NCBI RefSeq assembly: GCF_016865485.1
Contig: NZ_AP024452.1
Location: 4,734,501 to 4,798,500 of the forward strand
DNA: 64,000 nt
Reading direction: 5' to 3'
From: Luteitalea sp. TBR-22
Lineage (GTDB): Bacteria > Acidobacteriota > Vicinamibacteria > Vicinamibacterales > Vicinamibacteraceae
Position 1 is the stretch's first letter; each line of letters starts with the position of its first letter. The notes under the pieces were generated by a model. It had not been told where the DNA came from. It worked only from the letters and a program-made list of their open reading frames with translations, and ran no database searches. Shown here one piece after another: positions 34,831 to 44,103 of this stretch. A program made the position numbers and the translations under genes.

Positions 34831-37599
34831 ATGCCCACGGTCGCCACGCTGTCGCTGATGATCCAGCGGCTGCGACAGTCGAGAAGCGGGGTCCTGGCCA
34901 CCGCCGTGGTTGCAGGGATGTGCGGACTGGTGGTCAGCCTGATGGCGGCCCGCTGGAACGCTGCCGCGATCGACGCGACCGCGCGGGCGCGCTTCGATCA
35001 GCTCGCCGAGCGGATCAGGACCGACGTCGCGCAGCGCTTCCGGCAGCCACTGTACGGGATGCAGGGCGCCGTCGCGGCCTTCGCGATGGCCGACCACGAG
35101 ATCGACCGCGGCGGGTTCCGGCGCTATGTCGCCGCGCACGACATGGCGGCAGAGTTCCCCGGCGTCCGCGGTTTCGGCTTCGTCGCCCGCGTGGAGCGGA
35201 GCCGCCTGCCAGCGTTCGTGGCGGCGCAACGCGCCGACAACGGCGAGGGCTTCGCGGTGCGGACCTCGGGACGCGCGGCCGACCTGCTGGTGATCATCCA
35301 CGTCGAGCCGTTCGAGGCGAATCGGGCAGCGTGGGGGTTCGACATCGGCAGCGAGCTGTTCCGTCGGCAGGCGGCCGAACGGGCGATCGACACCGGCGCG
35401 CCGGCCATGACCCAGCGCATCACGCTCGTGCAGGACGACTCCCGGGGACCCGGCTACCTGTTCCTGGTGCCGGTCTATCGCGGCCAGCCCACGACGGTGG
35501 CGGAACGCCGCCGGCAGTTGGTCGGCCTGGTGTATGCCCCGCTGGTCGCCCAGGAGCTGATGCACGGCGTGGCCGACAGCGCCGACGGGCTCATCGACTT
35601 CGAGCTGTTCGACGGCGAGTCACTGTCGGCCGAGTCGGTGGTGTACGACGCCAACCGGCGGCTTGCCGGCGTGACCGGCTACATCGACGACGCTCACTAC
35701 GCACAGAGCTGGTTCACGTCGGTCGAGCCGGTCGACGTCGGTGGACATCGCCTGATGGTGCGGACCAGCACCACGCCGGCCTTCGATGCCACCATCGGCC
35801 ACTCCGGCCCCTGGATCGTCGGCGTCGGCGGCCTGATCCTCAGCGGCTTCCTCGGCGCCACGATCTGGCTCCTCGGCATGGCCCGCGTGCGGGCGCAGTC
35901 GCTCGCCCACGCCATGACCGCGGAGCTGCGCGCCCAGACCGCCGTCGCCGAGGGCGCGCTGCGCGACGTCGAGAAGCAGACCGCCCTGGCCAACGAGATG
36001 GCGCACCGCGCCGAGCAGGCCAGTCGCGCCAAGAGCGAGTTCCTCGCCAACATGAGCCACGAGATCCGGACGCCGATGAACGGCGTCATCGGGATGACGC
36101 GGCTGCTGCTCGACTCGGACCTGCAACCCGAGCAGCGGCGCTTCGCCGAGGTCGTGCGCGGCAGCGGCGAGGCTCTGCTCGTCCTGCTCAACGACATCCT
36201 CGACTTCTCGAAGATCGAGGCCGGCCGGCTCGAGCTCGAGCACATCGCCTTCGACCTCGAGGATCTGCTCGACGACTTCGCCGCGGCGATGGGCGTGAAG
36301 GCCGAGGAGAAGCGCCTCGCGCTCATCCACGTGACCTCGCCCGACGTGCCGCGACGGGTGACCGGCGACCCGGGGCGCCTGCGGCAGGTGCTGACCAACT
36401 TCATGGGCAACGCCATCAAGTTCACGACCGAGGGCGAGGTGGTCCTGCGCACCACCGTCGACACGGCGGCCGACGGCTCGGTGCAGCTGCGCTTCAGCGT
36501 GCGCGACACCGGCATCGGCATTCCGGCCGACAAGATCGACCGGCTGTTCCACGTCTTCTCGCAGGTGGACGCCTCCACGACGCGTCGCTTCGGGGGCACG
36601 GGCCTCGGCCTGGCGATCTCGCGCCAGTTGGTCGAGCTGATGGGCGGCACGGTGGGGGTCCGGAGCACGCCGGGCGTCGGCTCGGAGTTCTGGTTCACGG
36701 CCCGCCTCGGCATGGAGGCGACCCAGCCGGCCCGCGACGACACGTCGCTCGACGGCCTGCGCGTGCTGGTGGCCGAAGGCAACGCGACCACGCGCCACGC
36801 CATCGCGGCGGTCCTGCAGGCTCGTGGAGCGCAGGTGGTCACGGCGAGCACGGCCGAGGCCTGCGCCGCCGCCATGGCGAGGACCACGCCGGTCCAGGTC
36901 GCCGTGGTCGACGCGCACCTGGCGCCAGAGGGCGACGTGATCGCGTTGACGCGACCCTTCGCCGAACTGGCGCTGCCCGTGGTGCTCGTGACGTCGATGG
37001 CCGAGCACGCCGAGGCGCGTCGCGCGCGCACGCCGGGGGTGTTCGAGTGGCTGACCCGCCCGTTGCGGACGCGTGAGCTGGTAACGGCGGTGGTCCGCGC
37101 GCGCGCCGGCGAGGCGGCAGCCCAGGGGCCCGAGGGGCGCGACGGCCGCGAGGGGCGCGAGGGGCGCGAATCGGGTGACCACCCGGCGACGCCCGCCGCC
37201 ACCGCGGGCCCCGCGCGCATCCTGCTGGCCGAAGACAACTTCGTGAACCAGAAGGTGGCGCTGGCGATGCTCACGCGCCTCGGGCTGACCGCCGACGTGG
37301 TCGGCACCGGCGCGGCGGCCATCGAGGCGCTGAAGGCCCGCCCCTACGAACTCGTGCTGATGGACATGCACATGCCGGAGCTCGACGGCCTGCAGGCGAC
37401 CATCCGGATCCGACAGGGACAAGCGGGCGACGTGCGGGCGGCGGTCCCGATCATCGCGATGACGGCCAGCGCGCTGCCGAGCGACCAGGCCCTGTGCCTC
37501 GAAGCCGGCATGAACGAGTTCGTCACCAAGCCGGTGGCGCTCGAGGCCCTGGCCCAGGTGCTGCGCCGCTGGCTCAGCGAGACACCAGCGGCGGCGTAG
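34831..37599 (+). CDS. CHASE-domain hybrid sensor histidine kinase with two receivers
   Basis: This 922-residue inner-membrane protein has TM1 at about 20-42, a periplasmic CHASE sensor at about 75-270 ([35 protein letters not shown]) and TM2 at about 325-350. HisKA follows with H408 in [12 protein letters not shown], then HATPase ([22 protein letters not shown]). Receiver 1 (about 642-760) is degenerate. Receiver 2 (about 795-915) is intact, with D842 in [13 protein letters not shown]. Between the receivers is a charged linker encoded by 9-base repeats. AGGAGGG lies about 11 bases before ATG 34831 and supports this start. No cognate output gene is adjacent. Confidence 0.95.
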   Translation: MPTVATLSLMIQRLRQSRSGVLATAVVAGMCGLVVSLMAARWNAAAIDATARARFDQLAERIRTDVAQRFRQPLYGMQGAVAAFAMADHEIDRGGFRRYVAAHDMAAEFPGVRGFGFVARVERSRLPAFVAAQRADNGEGFAVRTSGRAADLLVIIHVEPFEANRAAWGFDIGSELFRRQAAERAIDTGAPAMTQRITLVQDDSRGPGYLFLVPVYRGQPTTVAERRRQLVGLVYAPLVAQELMHGVADSADGLIDFELFDGESLSAESVVYDANRRLAGVTGYIDDAHYAQSWFTSVEPVDVGGHRLMVRTSTTPAFDATIGHSGPWIVGVGGLILSGFLGATIWLLGMARVRAQSLAHAMTAELRAQTAVAEGALRDVEKQTALANEMAHRAEQASRAKSEFLANMSHEIRTPMNGVIGMTRLLLDSDLQPEQRRFAEVVRGSGEALLVLLNDILDFSKIEAGRLELEHIAFDLEDLLDDFAAAMGVKAEEKRLALIHVTSPDVPRRVTGDPGRLRQVLTNFMGNAIKFTTEGEVVLRTTVDTAADGSVQLRFSVRDTGIGIPADKIDRLFHVFSQVDASTTRRFGGTGLGLAISRQLVELMGGTVGVRSTPGVGSEFWFTARLGMEATQPARDDTSLDGLRVLVAEGNATTRHAIAAVLQARGAQVVTASTAEACAAAMARTTPVQVAVVDAHLAPEGDVIALTRPFAELALPVVLVTSMAEHAEARRARTPGVFEWLTRPLRTRELVTAVVRARAGEAAAQGPEGRDGREGREGRESGDHPATPAATAGPARILLAEDNFVNQKVALAMLTRLGLTADVVGTGAAAIEALKARPYELVLMDMHMPELDGLQATIRIRQGQAGDVRAAVPIIAMTASALPSDQALCLEAGMNEFVTKPVALEALAQVLRRWLSETPAAA
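37127..37171 (+). repeat. In-frame 9-base repeats (GAGGGGCGC) in the hybrid kinase gene
   Basis: Three GAGGGGCGC units and one GACGGCCGC variant encode [12 protein letters not shown] in the linker between the two receivers. Because the period is a multiple of three, the reading frame is kept. Confidence 0.75.
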
Positions 37600-37605
37600 G
37601 ACGGC

Positions 37606-39357
37606 TCACGGCAGCGGGAAGTCCCGCGGGACGCGCACGACGACCGTGCCGGCGACCTTGTCGTGCCACGCCTGGCGGTACTCGTCGCGCAGGATCCACA
37701 GGGCGCCGAGTCCGAAGATCGCCAGCGAGAAGATCCCCACCAGCCCGCGTACCAGCGCGTCCACCAGGCGCAGCGGCGCGCCGTCGACGCGCGCCACGCG
37801 CACCTGGCAGATGATGCCGCCGACCGTCGTGGCCTTCCACGTCCAGAACGCCACGTGATAGGCCAGCAGGCAGGGCAGGAACACGTCGGAGTCGACGTGG
37901 AACATCGCCAGCGTCACCGCCACCAGCAGCACGTCGAGCGCGAAGGCCGCCGCCCGCTCGGCGAACGAGGCGCGGGGGTAGGCCAGCAGCGCGCGCCCAT
38001 CGGCGGAGGCGTCGACCGGCGCCGTCACGGGCGGCAGGCCACCCGCGAAGGCCGGCGCCGGCATGCCGAACGTGTCAGCCGGCGCTGACGAGTGCAGCGG
38101 CATGCCGAGGCCGTCGGCCGGTGCGTCGGCGCGCAACGAGGCCTCGGCCGGCGTCGGCGGCACCGCCGGAGGCGCCGTCGGCGGCACCACGGGCGGCACC
38201 GGGCGCGGCGCCTTCGGGGCCGCCGGGTTCTCGCGGCGGTAGGCCCGGACGAACGCCAGCATCGCCGCGCCGAGCCCGAGCACGCCGGTGAGGCCGAACA
38301 CGACCAGGCCGAGCAGCGGGATCATGTAGGCGATGGTGATCACCACGGCGCCGATCGCCAGCGACCGCGTCGCCTCGAGGCGGCTGTCGGGATCGTCCTG
38401 CGGGAACAGGCGGGTGCCGATCCAGCGCGCCACGGCGATGCGCCCGACAATCCAGGCGATCACCAGCCCGGCAAAGAGCACCGGCAGCGCCGCCAGCCCG
38501 ATGACGGTGACCGCGAGCAGCGTCGCAATCGGTCCGGTCAGCAGGAGCACGAGCACACCGGCGAGGAACGTGCTCACGGGACGCTCGGCGATCATGCCGG
38601 TCGCCGCGAGCGTCGCCTGCGGGAAGAGCAGGTTGAGGACCAGCTGCACGAAGAAGACCACGCCGACGACGACCCAGATCCACCAGAGGTCGGGCACGAT
38701 CAGGCGCCCGAGCAGCAGGCCGCGCGTGAGATAGGGCACCGCGCCGCGCAGCCGCTGGCCGATCAGCGGAACCCCGACCACGACCTTGCCGTCGCCCGGG
38801 TGGAAGTCCTGCGGGGCATCGAGCGTGCCACCGACGAGCACGAGTTCCCGTCCCACGACCGCGCCGGGCTCCACCGTCAGCGCGCCCCCGACCACCACGA
38901 GCGACCCGTCGATCCGGGCCGTGCTCGCCAGCCTGACGTCGCCGAGCGTGACCGACACGTCGTCGCACACATGGCCCTGGACCACCAGGTTGCCCATCAC
39001 CACCACGAACTCGTGGAACACGTCCTCGGGCCCGATGGCCTCGTCCTGGCCGAGCCGGAAGACCGGGTTGGACCCCAGGCCCTCGCACGGATCGAGCCCG
39101 GTGGTCGTGTCGGTGATGACGGCGCCCTCGGGGGACACCGTCGTGGCCGGCACGGCCGGCGGCGGCGCGGTGCGGGCGCGCGGGGCCCGGGTCGGGCGCG
39201 GCGCGGACTCGGTCGGGGCAGGTGCGGTCGTGGCAGGCGCCTGCGTCGCGGGCGCGTCGACGGCAGGCGTCGCAGCCACCTGCCCCCGTACCAGTGGCGT
39301 GCCGACGCCGAGCAGGCCCACGAGGCCGATGCCGGCCATTCGCAGCAGTGAGGTCAT
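37606..39357 (-). CDS. Bactofilin-like polymer domain and RDD-family membrane protein
   Basis: This 583-residue protein has a signal peptide and a Pro/Ala/Thr-rich stretch (30-80). A beta-helix-like region of about 90 residues follows (VVVMGNLVVQGHVCDDVSVT, RIDGSLVVVGGALTVEPGAV), resembling bactofilin-type repeats. Four to five membrane helices lie at about 220-390, then a Pro-rich linker, and an RDD membrane domain at about 465-575 (FAERAAAFALDVLLVA; TVGGIICQVRV; WHDKVAGTVVV). It is the third gene of an ATGA-coupled unit with an ECF sigma factor and a small membrane protein, so it is probably a target or sensor of that sigma system. Confidence 0.8.
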   Translation of the reverse strand: MTSLLRMAGIGLVGLLGVGTPLVRGQVAATPAVDAPATQAPATTAPAPTESAPRPTRAPRARTAPPPAVPATTVSPEGAVITDTTTGLDPCEGLGSNPVFRLGQDEAIGPEDVFHEFVVVMGNLVVQGHVCDDVSVTLGDVRLASTARIDGSLVVVGGALTVEPGAVVGRELVLVGGTLDAPQDFHPGDGKVVVGVPLIGQRLRGAVPYLTRGLLLGRLIVPDLWWIWVVVGVVFFVQLVLNLLFPQATLAATGMIAERPVSTFLAGVLVLLLTGPIATLLAVTVIGLAALPVLFAGLVIAWIVGRIAVARWIGTRLFPQDDPDSRLEATRSLAIGAVVITIAYMIPLLGLVVFGLTGVLGLGAAMLAFVRAYRRENPAAPKAPRPVPPVVPPTAPPAVPPTPAEASLRADAPADGLGMPLHSSAPADTFGMPAPAFAGGLPPVTAPVDASADGRALLAYPRASFAERAAAFALDVLLVAVTLAMFHVDSDVFLPCLLAYHVAFWTWKATTVGGIICQVRVARVDGAPLRLVDALVRGLVGIFSLAIFGLGALWILRDEYRQAWHDKVAGTVVVRVPRDFPLP

Positions 39358-39794
39358 GACTGGGATGCCCCTCCGAGGGCGACGCGGCTCAAGGCCGCCA
39401 GGCACACCGCGCAGGCGGTGCCCAACATCACGATGGTCAACAGGACGTACCAGGCGAGCGGCGCCACCACCGCGGTCCAGGTGAGGCGCAACACCTGCAC
39501 GACCGCGCCATTGGCCTCCGCGGTGGCCCGCAACACTCCGGTCCCGGGAATCGACGGCGACAGCTGCCCGATCAGCGACGGCCATGCCCAGGCGAGCACC
39601 AAGGCGACGAGGCAGGCCGCTGCGCCGGCACCCACCTGCATCGGCCACGGCCACGTGAACCACGGCCGCCCCGACGGCGGGGCCGCGACGGCGGCGCTGA
39701 CGCGCGCCCGCAGGGTGTGCGGCGCCCGCGGGCTCGGCAGCTCGCCGAGCGCCCGATCGACGAGGCGCTCGAGGGCGTCGTGATCGGGAGTCAT
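39354..39794 (-). CDS. Small two-helix membrane protein, probable anti-sigma factor
   Basis: The 146-residue protein has a cytoplasmic N-terminus (MTPDHDALERLVDRALGELPSPRAP) resembling the start of anti-sigma proteins, then membrane helices at about 49-70 and 113-135. I see no zinc-finger HxxxCxxC. Position is the main evidence: its ATG overlaps the stop of the ECF sigma gene by four bases, and its own stop overlaps the next gene's ATG. It could hold the sigma factor at the membrane. ATG 39794 is preferred over the codon at 39803 because of the ATGA overlap. Confidence 0.6.
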   Translation of the reverse strand: MTPDHDALERLVDRALGELPSPRAPHTLRARVSAAVAAPPSGRPWFTWPWPMQVGAGAAACLVALVLAWAWPSLIGQLSPSIPGTGVLRATAEANGAVVQVLRLTWTAVVAPLAWYVLLTIVMLGTACAVCLAALSRVALGGASQS

Positions 39795-40327
39795 GCGAGC
39801 CACCGCTTCAATGCGAGACGACCGCGGTGCATGTCGGTCTTCACCTTGCCGAGGGACACGCCGAGCAGGCGGGCGATGTCGTCGTAGCTGCGCTGCTCGA
39901 AGTGGAACAGGACCAGCGGCACGCGCTGGTGCGCCGGCAGGCCGAGCAGCGCCTCCTCGAGGCGCGCGCGCCGTTGATCGGCATCGAGCGCCTCGGCCGG
40001 GTCAGGGGCGTCCGACGGCGCGTCGAACGGCGGGTCGCCGGCCTTCCCGAGTTCGCTGAAGAGCCGCCAGCGCGAGCGATGCCGTTCGAGGTAATTCAGC
40101 GACAGGTGCGTGGCGACGGTGCGCAACCAGCCGGCAACCGTGACCGGGTCCAGGCGTCCGAACTGCTCGTACGCCCGCACGAAGGTCGCCTGGGCGACAT
40201 CCTCGGCATCGGCCTCGTTGGCCAGCAGGCGAAGGGCAACGGCGTAGACCATGTCCTGGTACTCGCGCACGAAGGCGTCGAAACTGGCTGCCCCTGGCGG
40301 GCCCGACGGGTCGCCCGGAGCGGCCAT
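39791..40327 (-). CDS. ECF-type RNA polymerase sigma factor (RpoE family)
   Basis: The 178-residue protein has region 2 as FDAFVREYQDMVYAVALRLL followed by NEADAEDVAQATFVRAYEQF and WLRTVATHLSLNYLERHR. Region 4 is LEEALLGLPAHQRVPLVLFHFEQRSYDDIARLLGVSLGKVKTDMHRGRLALKRWL. The linker between them is acidic and Pro-rich. It recruits polymerase to a small regulon, likely including its own operon. I chose ATG 40327 since a TATGTG box ends six bases upstream; a GTG (40336) and an ATG (40333) are also in frame. Confidence 0.94.
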   Translation of the reverse strand: MAAPGDPSGPPGAASFDAFVREYQDMVYAVALRLLANEADAEDVAQATFVRAYEQFGRLDPVTVAGWLRTVATHLSLNYLERHRSRWRLFSELGKAGDPPFDAPSDAPDPAEALDADQRRARLEEALLGLPAHQRVPLVLFHFEQRSYDDIARLLGVSLGKVKTDMHRGRLALKRWLA

Positions 40328-40333
40328 GTACAT

Positions 40334-40339
40334 CACATA
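40334..40339 (-). promoter_or_regulatory. -10-like box TATGTG, leaderless layout, ECF sigma operon
   Basis: TATGTG, six bases, then ATG 40327. The last base departs from TAnnnT, so this is weaker than most of the set. Confidence 0.3.
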
Positions 40340-40447
40340 CCCGGATGAGGGGGAAAAGTTTCACTGGGCACCACGCACTGGGGGCTGGGACGTGCCGATC
40401 AGGCAGGTGTCTCGCCGCGCGATCGGGCGATGACGACGGCGTGGAGC

Positions 40448-42469
40448 TCAGAAGCCGACGCGGAGGCCGCCGTTGACGACGCGGCCGTCGAGCGGCGCCC
40501 AGGCGCCCACCGTCCAGCGACCGTCGGGGAGCCGGGTCGGTCGGATGAGGGGCGCGTAGGTGGTCTGCCGCACGTCGAAGAGGTTCTCGGCGTTGACGAA
40601 CAGGCGCACGGCGCCGAAGCGTCGCTCGAACAGCGCGCCGAGGAGCAGGTAGCGACGACTGACGGTGCGGTACGGGTCGTCCTCGAGGGGTTGCTGGCCG
40701 ACGTAGTAGGCCTCGAGGCCGGCGCGTCCCCAGTGCGCGCCTTCCAGCATGGCGTTGAACGAGAGGGCGTGGCGCGGCGTGAGCGGGACGTCGCGGCGCG
40801 TGCCCTCGTCCACGTCGAGCTCGGTCGAACTGGTCCAGGCGTGCGTCGCCATCAGGACCAGAGCCCCACGCCGATACCGCGCGAGCAACTCGGTGCCCCA
40901 GGTGCGCGTCGGCGACGCGGCATTGACCAGCGCCACGGTGATGCCTGTCGACGATGGTGCCGCCAGTTGCGGCAGCGTCGCCAGTTGCACGGCGTGCGAC
41001 ACGCGCGAGGCGAAGCCGGTCGCCGTCACCTCGAACGGCCCGTGCGTCCACGTGAGGTCGGCGTTGAAGGACGCGGCCCGCTCGGCGCGCAGGCCCGCCA
41101 GCGGCGCGAGTCGCGACAGGCCGGTCTCGTCGGTCTCCTCGGTGAACGGCGTCGGCGCGAAGGCGCCGCCGCCCGCCGACACGCGAGTGGTCCAGGCCGG
41201 CGAGGGTCGCAGCAGCAGCGACACACGCGGACTGAACAGTGCCCCGTACTCGCTGTGCGCGTCTAGCCGCGCGCTGGCCGACAGGCTCGCCCGTGGGCCC
41301 ATGTCGACCTGGTCCTGCACGAAGACCGCCGGTACCGTGAACCGGTACGCCGCGCGCCTGACGTCACGCGGCGCGTAGCGGTCCTGCTGCAGCGCGCCGC
41401 CGACCACCCAACTCTGGCGGCCCCGTATGCCGGTGAGGGCGACTTCGCCGAAAGCCGTCTCGCGTGTCCCGCGCTCGCGCACCTCCCCGAATCGCCGGTC
41501 CTGCCCGTTGCGCGCCCACGACCCCCGCAGGCTGAGCACGCGGGCGCCGAGCACGCGGCGCCAGGCGCCGCCCACGTCGGCGCGGCGTGAGTCCAGACGT
41601 TCGGCGAAGGGCGACCCGTCGGGCGCCACGGCGGACCCGATCGTGCCCGCCTGCCGGTCCTCGGCGATCAGGCCGCCCGTCAGGAAGAGCGACGTCCCCG
41701 CGCCCGAGTCCCACGTGACCCGCGGACGCACCACGCCACGCGCGTAGCCCGCCACGTCGGTCCACCCATCGTCGTCCCGGTCGCGCCGCGATTGACCATG
41801 TGCGCCGCCGAGCAGCGTCCAGGCCCAGCCCGTCGACGAGGTCCTCGCGAGCCACATCGTGGCGTCGGCGCCACCGAGGGTGGTGACGTTGAGCAGCGCC
41901 TCGGTGCTCGCCGAGGCGGCCTGGCGCGACACGAGGTTGATCACGCCGCCGAGGGCTGCCGGCCCGTACAACGCCGAGGCAGCTCCCTTGATCACTTCCA
42001 CGCGCCCGAGGTCGAGGGGCGGCACCTGCAGCAGGCCCAGCGAGTCGCCTCCGGAGCCGTAGAGCGGCAACCCGTCAGCGAGCAGTTGCGCATAGCGGCC
42101 CCGCAGCCCCTGGATCCGCACGTTGGCCGCGCCGAGCGACGGCGCGGTCGCCTGGACCCTCAGGCCGGTCGTCTCGCCGAGGAGCATCGCGACCGAGCCG
42201 GGGGTCATCAGCGCCTTCTCCTCGATCTCGTCCTGATCGATGACCTCGACGCGCAGGGGTTCGTCCTGCAGGCGGCGCTCCGACCGGGTGGCGGAGACCA
42301 CCACCGTCTCCTCGACCTCCGGGATGTCGCCTTCATCGGCCTCTTCAGGCGGTCGGGGGGCTGGAGCGGGCGCCGCGGGCGGTTGGCTGGGGGCCGGTGG
42401 CTGTGCGCCAGCCGTGGAGAGGGGGCAGGTGCCGAGGAGGACCAGCAAGAGCCACGAGGCGCGCACCAT
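40448..42469 (-). CDS. TonB-dependent outer-membrane receptor
   Basis: This 673-residue protein has a signal peptide (MVRASWLLLVLLGTCPLSTAGA) and a Pro/Ala linker, then a TonB-box-like acidic region (DIPEVEETVVVSATRS). The plug domain has LLGETTGLRVQ, RIQGLRGRYAQLLADGLPLYG, LDLGRVEVIKGAASALYGPAALGGVINLVSR. The beta-barrel ends in FVNAENLFDVRQTTYAP and the terminal aromatic GLRVGF. It imports a ligand across the outer membrane using the proton motive force. Neighbouring glycosidases suggest an oligosaccharide, but vitamin or siderophore uptake is not excluded. A CATAAT box sits six bases before the in-frame GTG 42466, which may be the true start of a leaderless message. Confidence 0.94.
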   Translation of the reverse strand: MVRASWLLLVLLGTCPLSTAGAQPPAPSQPPAAPAPAPRPPEEADEGDIPEVEETVVVSATRSERRLQDEPLRVEVIDQDEIEEKALMTPGSVAMLLGETTGLRVQATAPSLGAANVRIQGLRGRYAQLLADGLPLYGSGGDSLGLLQVPPLDLGRVEVIKGAASALYGPAALGGVINLVSRQAASASTEALLNVTTLGGADATMWLARTSSTGWAWTLLGGAHGQSRRDRDDDGWTDVAGYARGVVRPRVTWDSGAGTSLFLTGGLIAEDRQAGTIGSAVAPDGSPFAERLDSRRADVGGAWRRVLGARVLSLRGSWARNGQDRRFGEVRERGTRETAFGEVALTGIRGRQSWVVGGALQQDRYAPRDVRRAAYRFTVPAVFVQDQVDMGPRASLSASARLDAHSEYGALFSPRVSLLLRPSPAWTTRVSAGGGAFAPTPFTEETDETGLSRLAPLAGLRAERAASFNADLTWTHGPFEVTATGFASRVSHAVQLATLPQLAAPSSTGITVALVNAASPTRTWGTELLARYRRGALVLMATHAWTSSTELDVDEGTRRDVPLTPRHALSFNAMLEGAHWGRAGLEAYYVGQQPLEDDPYRTVSRRYLLLGALFERRFGAVRLFVNAENLFDVRQTTYAPLIRPTRLPDGRWTVGAWAPLDGRVVNGGLRVGF

Positions 42470-42472
42470 CGG

Positions 42473-42478
42473 ATTATG
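42473..42478 (-). promoter_or_regulatory. -10-like box CATAAT, leaderless layout, TonB receptor
   Basis: CATAAT, six bases (CCGATG), then an in-frame GTG (42466). The preceding ATG (42469) would lie just upstream of the predicted transcription start. Confidence 0.4.
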
Positions 42479-42551
42479 GCCGGTCCGCCCCACCGGAGTG
42501 TGGCGAACCGACCCGCACCGACGCGACCCCGCCATGGGAGCCGGGTCGCAT
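42474..42551 (-). CDS. Possible 25-codon leader ORF upstream of the TonB receptor
   Basis: ATG 42551 opens a 25-codon frame ending in TAA within the CATAAT box of the receptor promoter. A TAGGAT hexamer (42559-42564) lies seven bases before this ATG, the same leaderless layout as at other genes here. The peptide (MRPGSHGGVASVRVGSPHSG plus five residues) resembles nothing I know. It may be chance. Confidence 0.2.
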   Translation of the reverse strand: MRPGSHGGVASVRVGSPHSGGADRP

Positions 42552-42572
42552 GGCGCCTATCCTAAACGACTT

Positions 42573-42589
42573 TGTCCCTTGTTGGGACA
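42573..42589 (-). terminator. Weak hairpin after the enolase-superfamily gene
   Basis: TGTCCC and GGGACA pair around a 5-base loop 12 bases downstream of the stop codon at 42601. The stem is short and there is no T-run. Confidence 0.3.
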
Positions 42590-42600
42590 TCCGGTCGCCA

Positions 42601-44091
42601 CTAGCCCTGAAGGTATGGGCCCGGTGGCACCGCCCCGAGCCCCGGGCCGGTGAGCTGCCCCGTGCGCATGACGCCGCCCCGGATCGTGAAGAGGCCGGGG
42701 AACTTCGGGTCCCACGCCGCGCTGGCCGCGGGGACGAACTGCCGCGCGTTGGCCTCGATGCCGGCGTTGCCCGGCACCCGCGCGGCGATGCCGGCCGAGT
42801 GGATCAGCGAGGCGCCCGGGCACGTGAGGTCCTGCACGCACAGGAACATGCCCGCCTGCTGCGCCGCCGCGGCGATCAGCAGCGCCTGGCTCTGCCCCTT
42901 GCACGCCTTGAGGGCGACACCCGTGTAGCCCATCGATCGCGCCAGGTGCAGCGACTCGACGTCGACCAGCCCCTCATCGACGACGACGGGGAGCAGCTTC
43001 GAGGCCTCGTGCATCACGTTGGCGCGGTCGCCGGCAAGGTCGCGCGAGGTGGGCTGCTCGACGTACTTGATGCGCGTGAAGCCGTCGGGCGTCGCCTCGC
43101 GCACCTTGCGCAGCAGCGCGAGCAGGTAGCCGACGTTGGGGCACCCTTCGTTGAAGTCGAGCAGGTAGTGCCAATCATCGACGCGACGCTTCCCCATCTC
43201 CTCGCGCACCACGCGGTCGATGCGCGTGATGCGGTCGAAGTCCTGCGCCTCGTTGCCGCCGTTCAGCTTGATCTTGAAGTGCGTCAGCCCGTCGCGCGCG
43301 ATCCACTCGGCCAGCGTGTTGGGCAGGCCATCGTCGAGCCGCACCTTCAGGTCGGCCGGCTCGATGGCATCGCTCGCGCCCACCGAGTGGAACACCGGCG
43401 TCACCGGCCTCGGGGCGAGCGAGACGAAGCGGTCGAGGTACTGGCCCTTGAACGACGGCCCGAGATCGCGCGACAGGTCGTGGCGCATGTGGCGCGACGA
43501 GTACGTGGCGTAGCTGCTCAGGCCGAACGCCTTGCCGTAGGCGTCGTGGATGGCCGCATCGAAGGCGCTCGCGACCACGAGGGTGCACAGCTTCGGGATC
43601 GGCGACGCCATCCCACGCGCCCGCCCGAGCGCCGCGGCCTCGCGCAGGTACGCCGGCTCGAGGACGCGCCAGAGATCGACGGGATGGCCCTGCTCGTCGC
43701 AGGCGGCGGTCGTGGCGCGGAAGGCGTCGGCGAGGGCCATCATCGCGCCGAGGCCCTCGTCCTGCGACACCTTCGGGAAGGACCACGCATTGCCCAGCGT
43801 CATCGACCCGAAACCGTAGGCCTCCCTGCCGTCGCCGGTGCGCACGCGGACCTGCACGTTGAGGATGGTCACGCGATCGACCGACCGCCCGCCGAACATG
43901 TAGGGCGCGCGATAGGTATGTCCCTCGAACGCGTGCGTCACGTCCGTCACGCGGATGTCGGCGGGACGCGCGGCGCGCACGGCGGGCGCGTGCCCGGCCG
44001 GCCCGGACACGCCCATCGAGGCGAAGGGCAGGGCGGCGCCGGCGGCGCGCAGGACGGCGCGACGGGTCGGCCGACGGGACCAGGACGTCAT
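42601..44091 (-). CDS. Tat-exported enolase-superfamily (mandelate racemase/muconate lactonizing-type) enzyme
   Basis: This 496-residue protein has a Tat-like signal PTRRAVLRAAGAALPFASMG. The barrel has the catalytic Lys pair in HFKIKLNGG, metal ligands in LLDFNEG, KYVEQPTSRD and VVDEGLVD, and a second Lys on strand six in GVALKACKGQS, as in the muconate-lactonizing subgroup. Such enzymes abstract a proton next to a carboxylate, for example in sugar-acid dehydration. Export of a member of this superfamily is unusual. The neighbours are a TonB receptor and two glycosidases, suggesting a sugar-acid substrate. ATG 44091 has a GATAAT box six bases upstream. Confidence 0.88.
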   Translation of the reverse strand: MTSWSRRPTRRAVLRAAGAALPFASMGVSGPAGHAPAVRAARPADIRVTDVTHAFEGHTYRAPYMFGGRSVDRVTILNVQVRVRTGDGREAYGFGSMTLGNAWSFPKVSQDEGLGAMMALADAFRATTAACDEQGHPVDLWRVLEPAYLREAAALGRARGMASPIPKLCTLVVASAFDAAIHDAYGKAFGLSSYATYSSRHMRHDLSRDLGPSFKGQYLDRFVSLAPRPVTPVFHSVGASDAIEPADLKVRLDDGLPNTLAEWIARDGLTHFKIKLNGGNEAQDFDRITRIDRVVREEMGKRRVDDWHYLLDFNEGCPNVGYLLALLRKVREATPDGFTRIKYVEQPTSRDLAGDRANVMHEASKLLPVVVDEGLVDVESLHLARSMGYTGVALKACKGQSQALLIAAAAQQAGMFLCVQDLTCPGASLIHSAGIAARVPGNAGIEANARQFVPAASAAWDPKFPGLFTIRGGVMRTGQLTGPGLGAVPPGPYLQG

Positions 44092-44097
44092 GGGCGC

Positions 44098-44103
44098 ATT
44101 ATC
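44098..44103 (-). promoter_or_regulatory. -10-like box GATAAT, leaderless layout, enolase-superfamily gene
   Basis: GATAAT, six bases, then ATG 44091. It overlaps the stop codon of the DUF167 gene (44099-44101). Confidence 0.5.

Noticed and set aside
42470-42600. Cobalamin-type riboswitch upstream of the TonB receptor
   Set aside because: The gap is only 131 bases, too short for a full cobalamin aptamer, and no conserved B12-box-like segment was seen.
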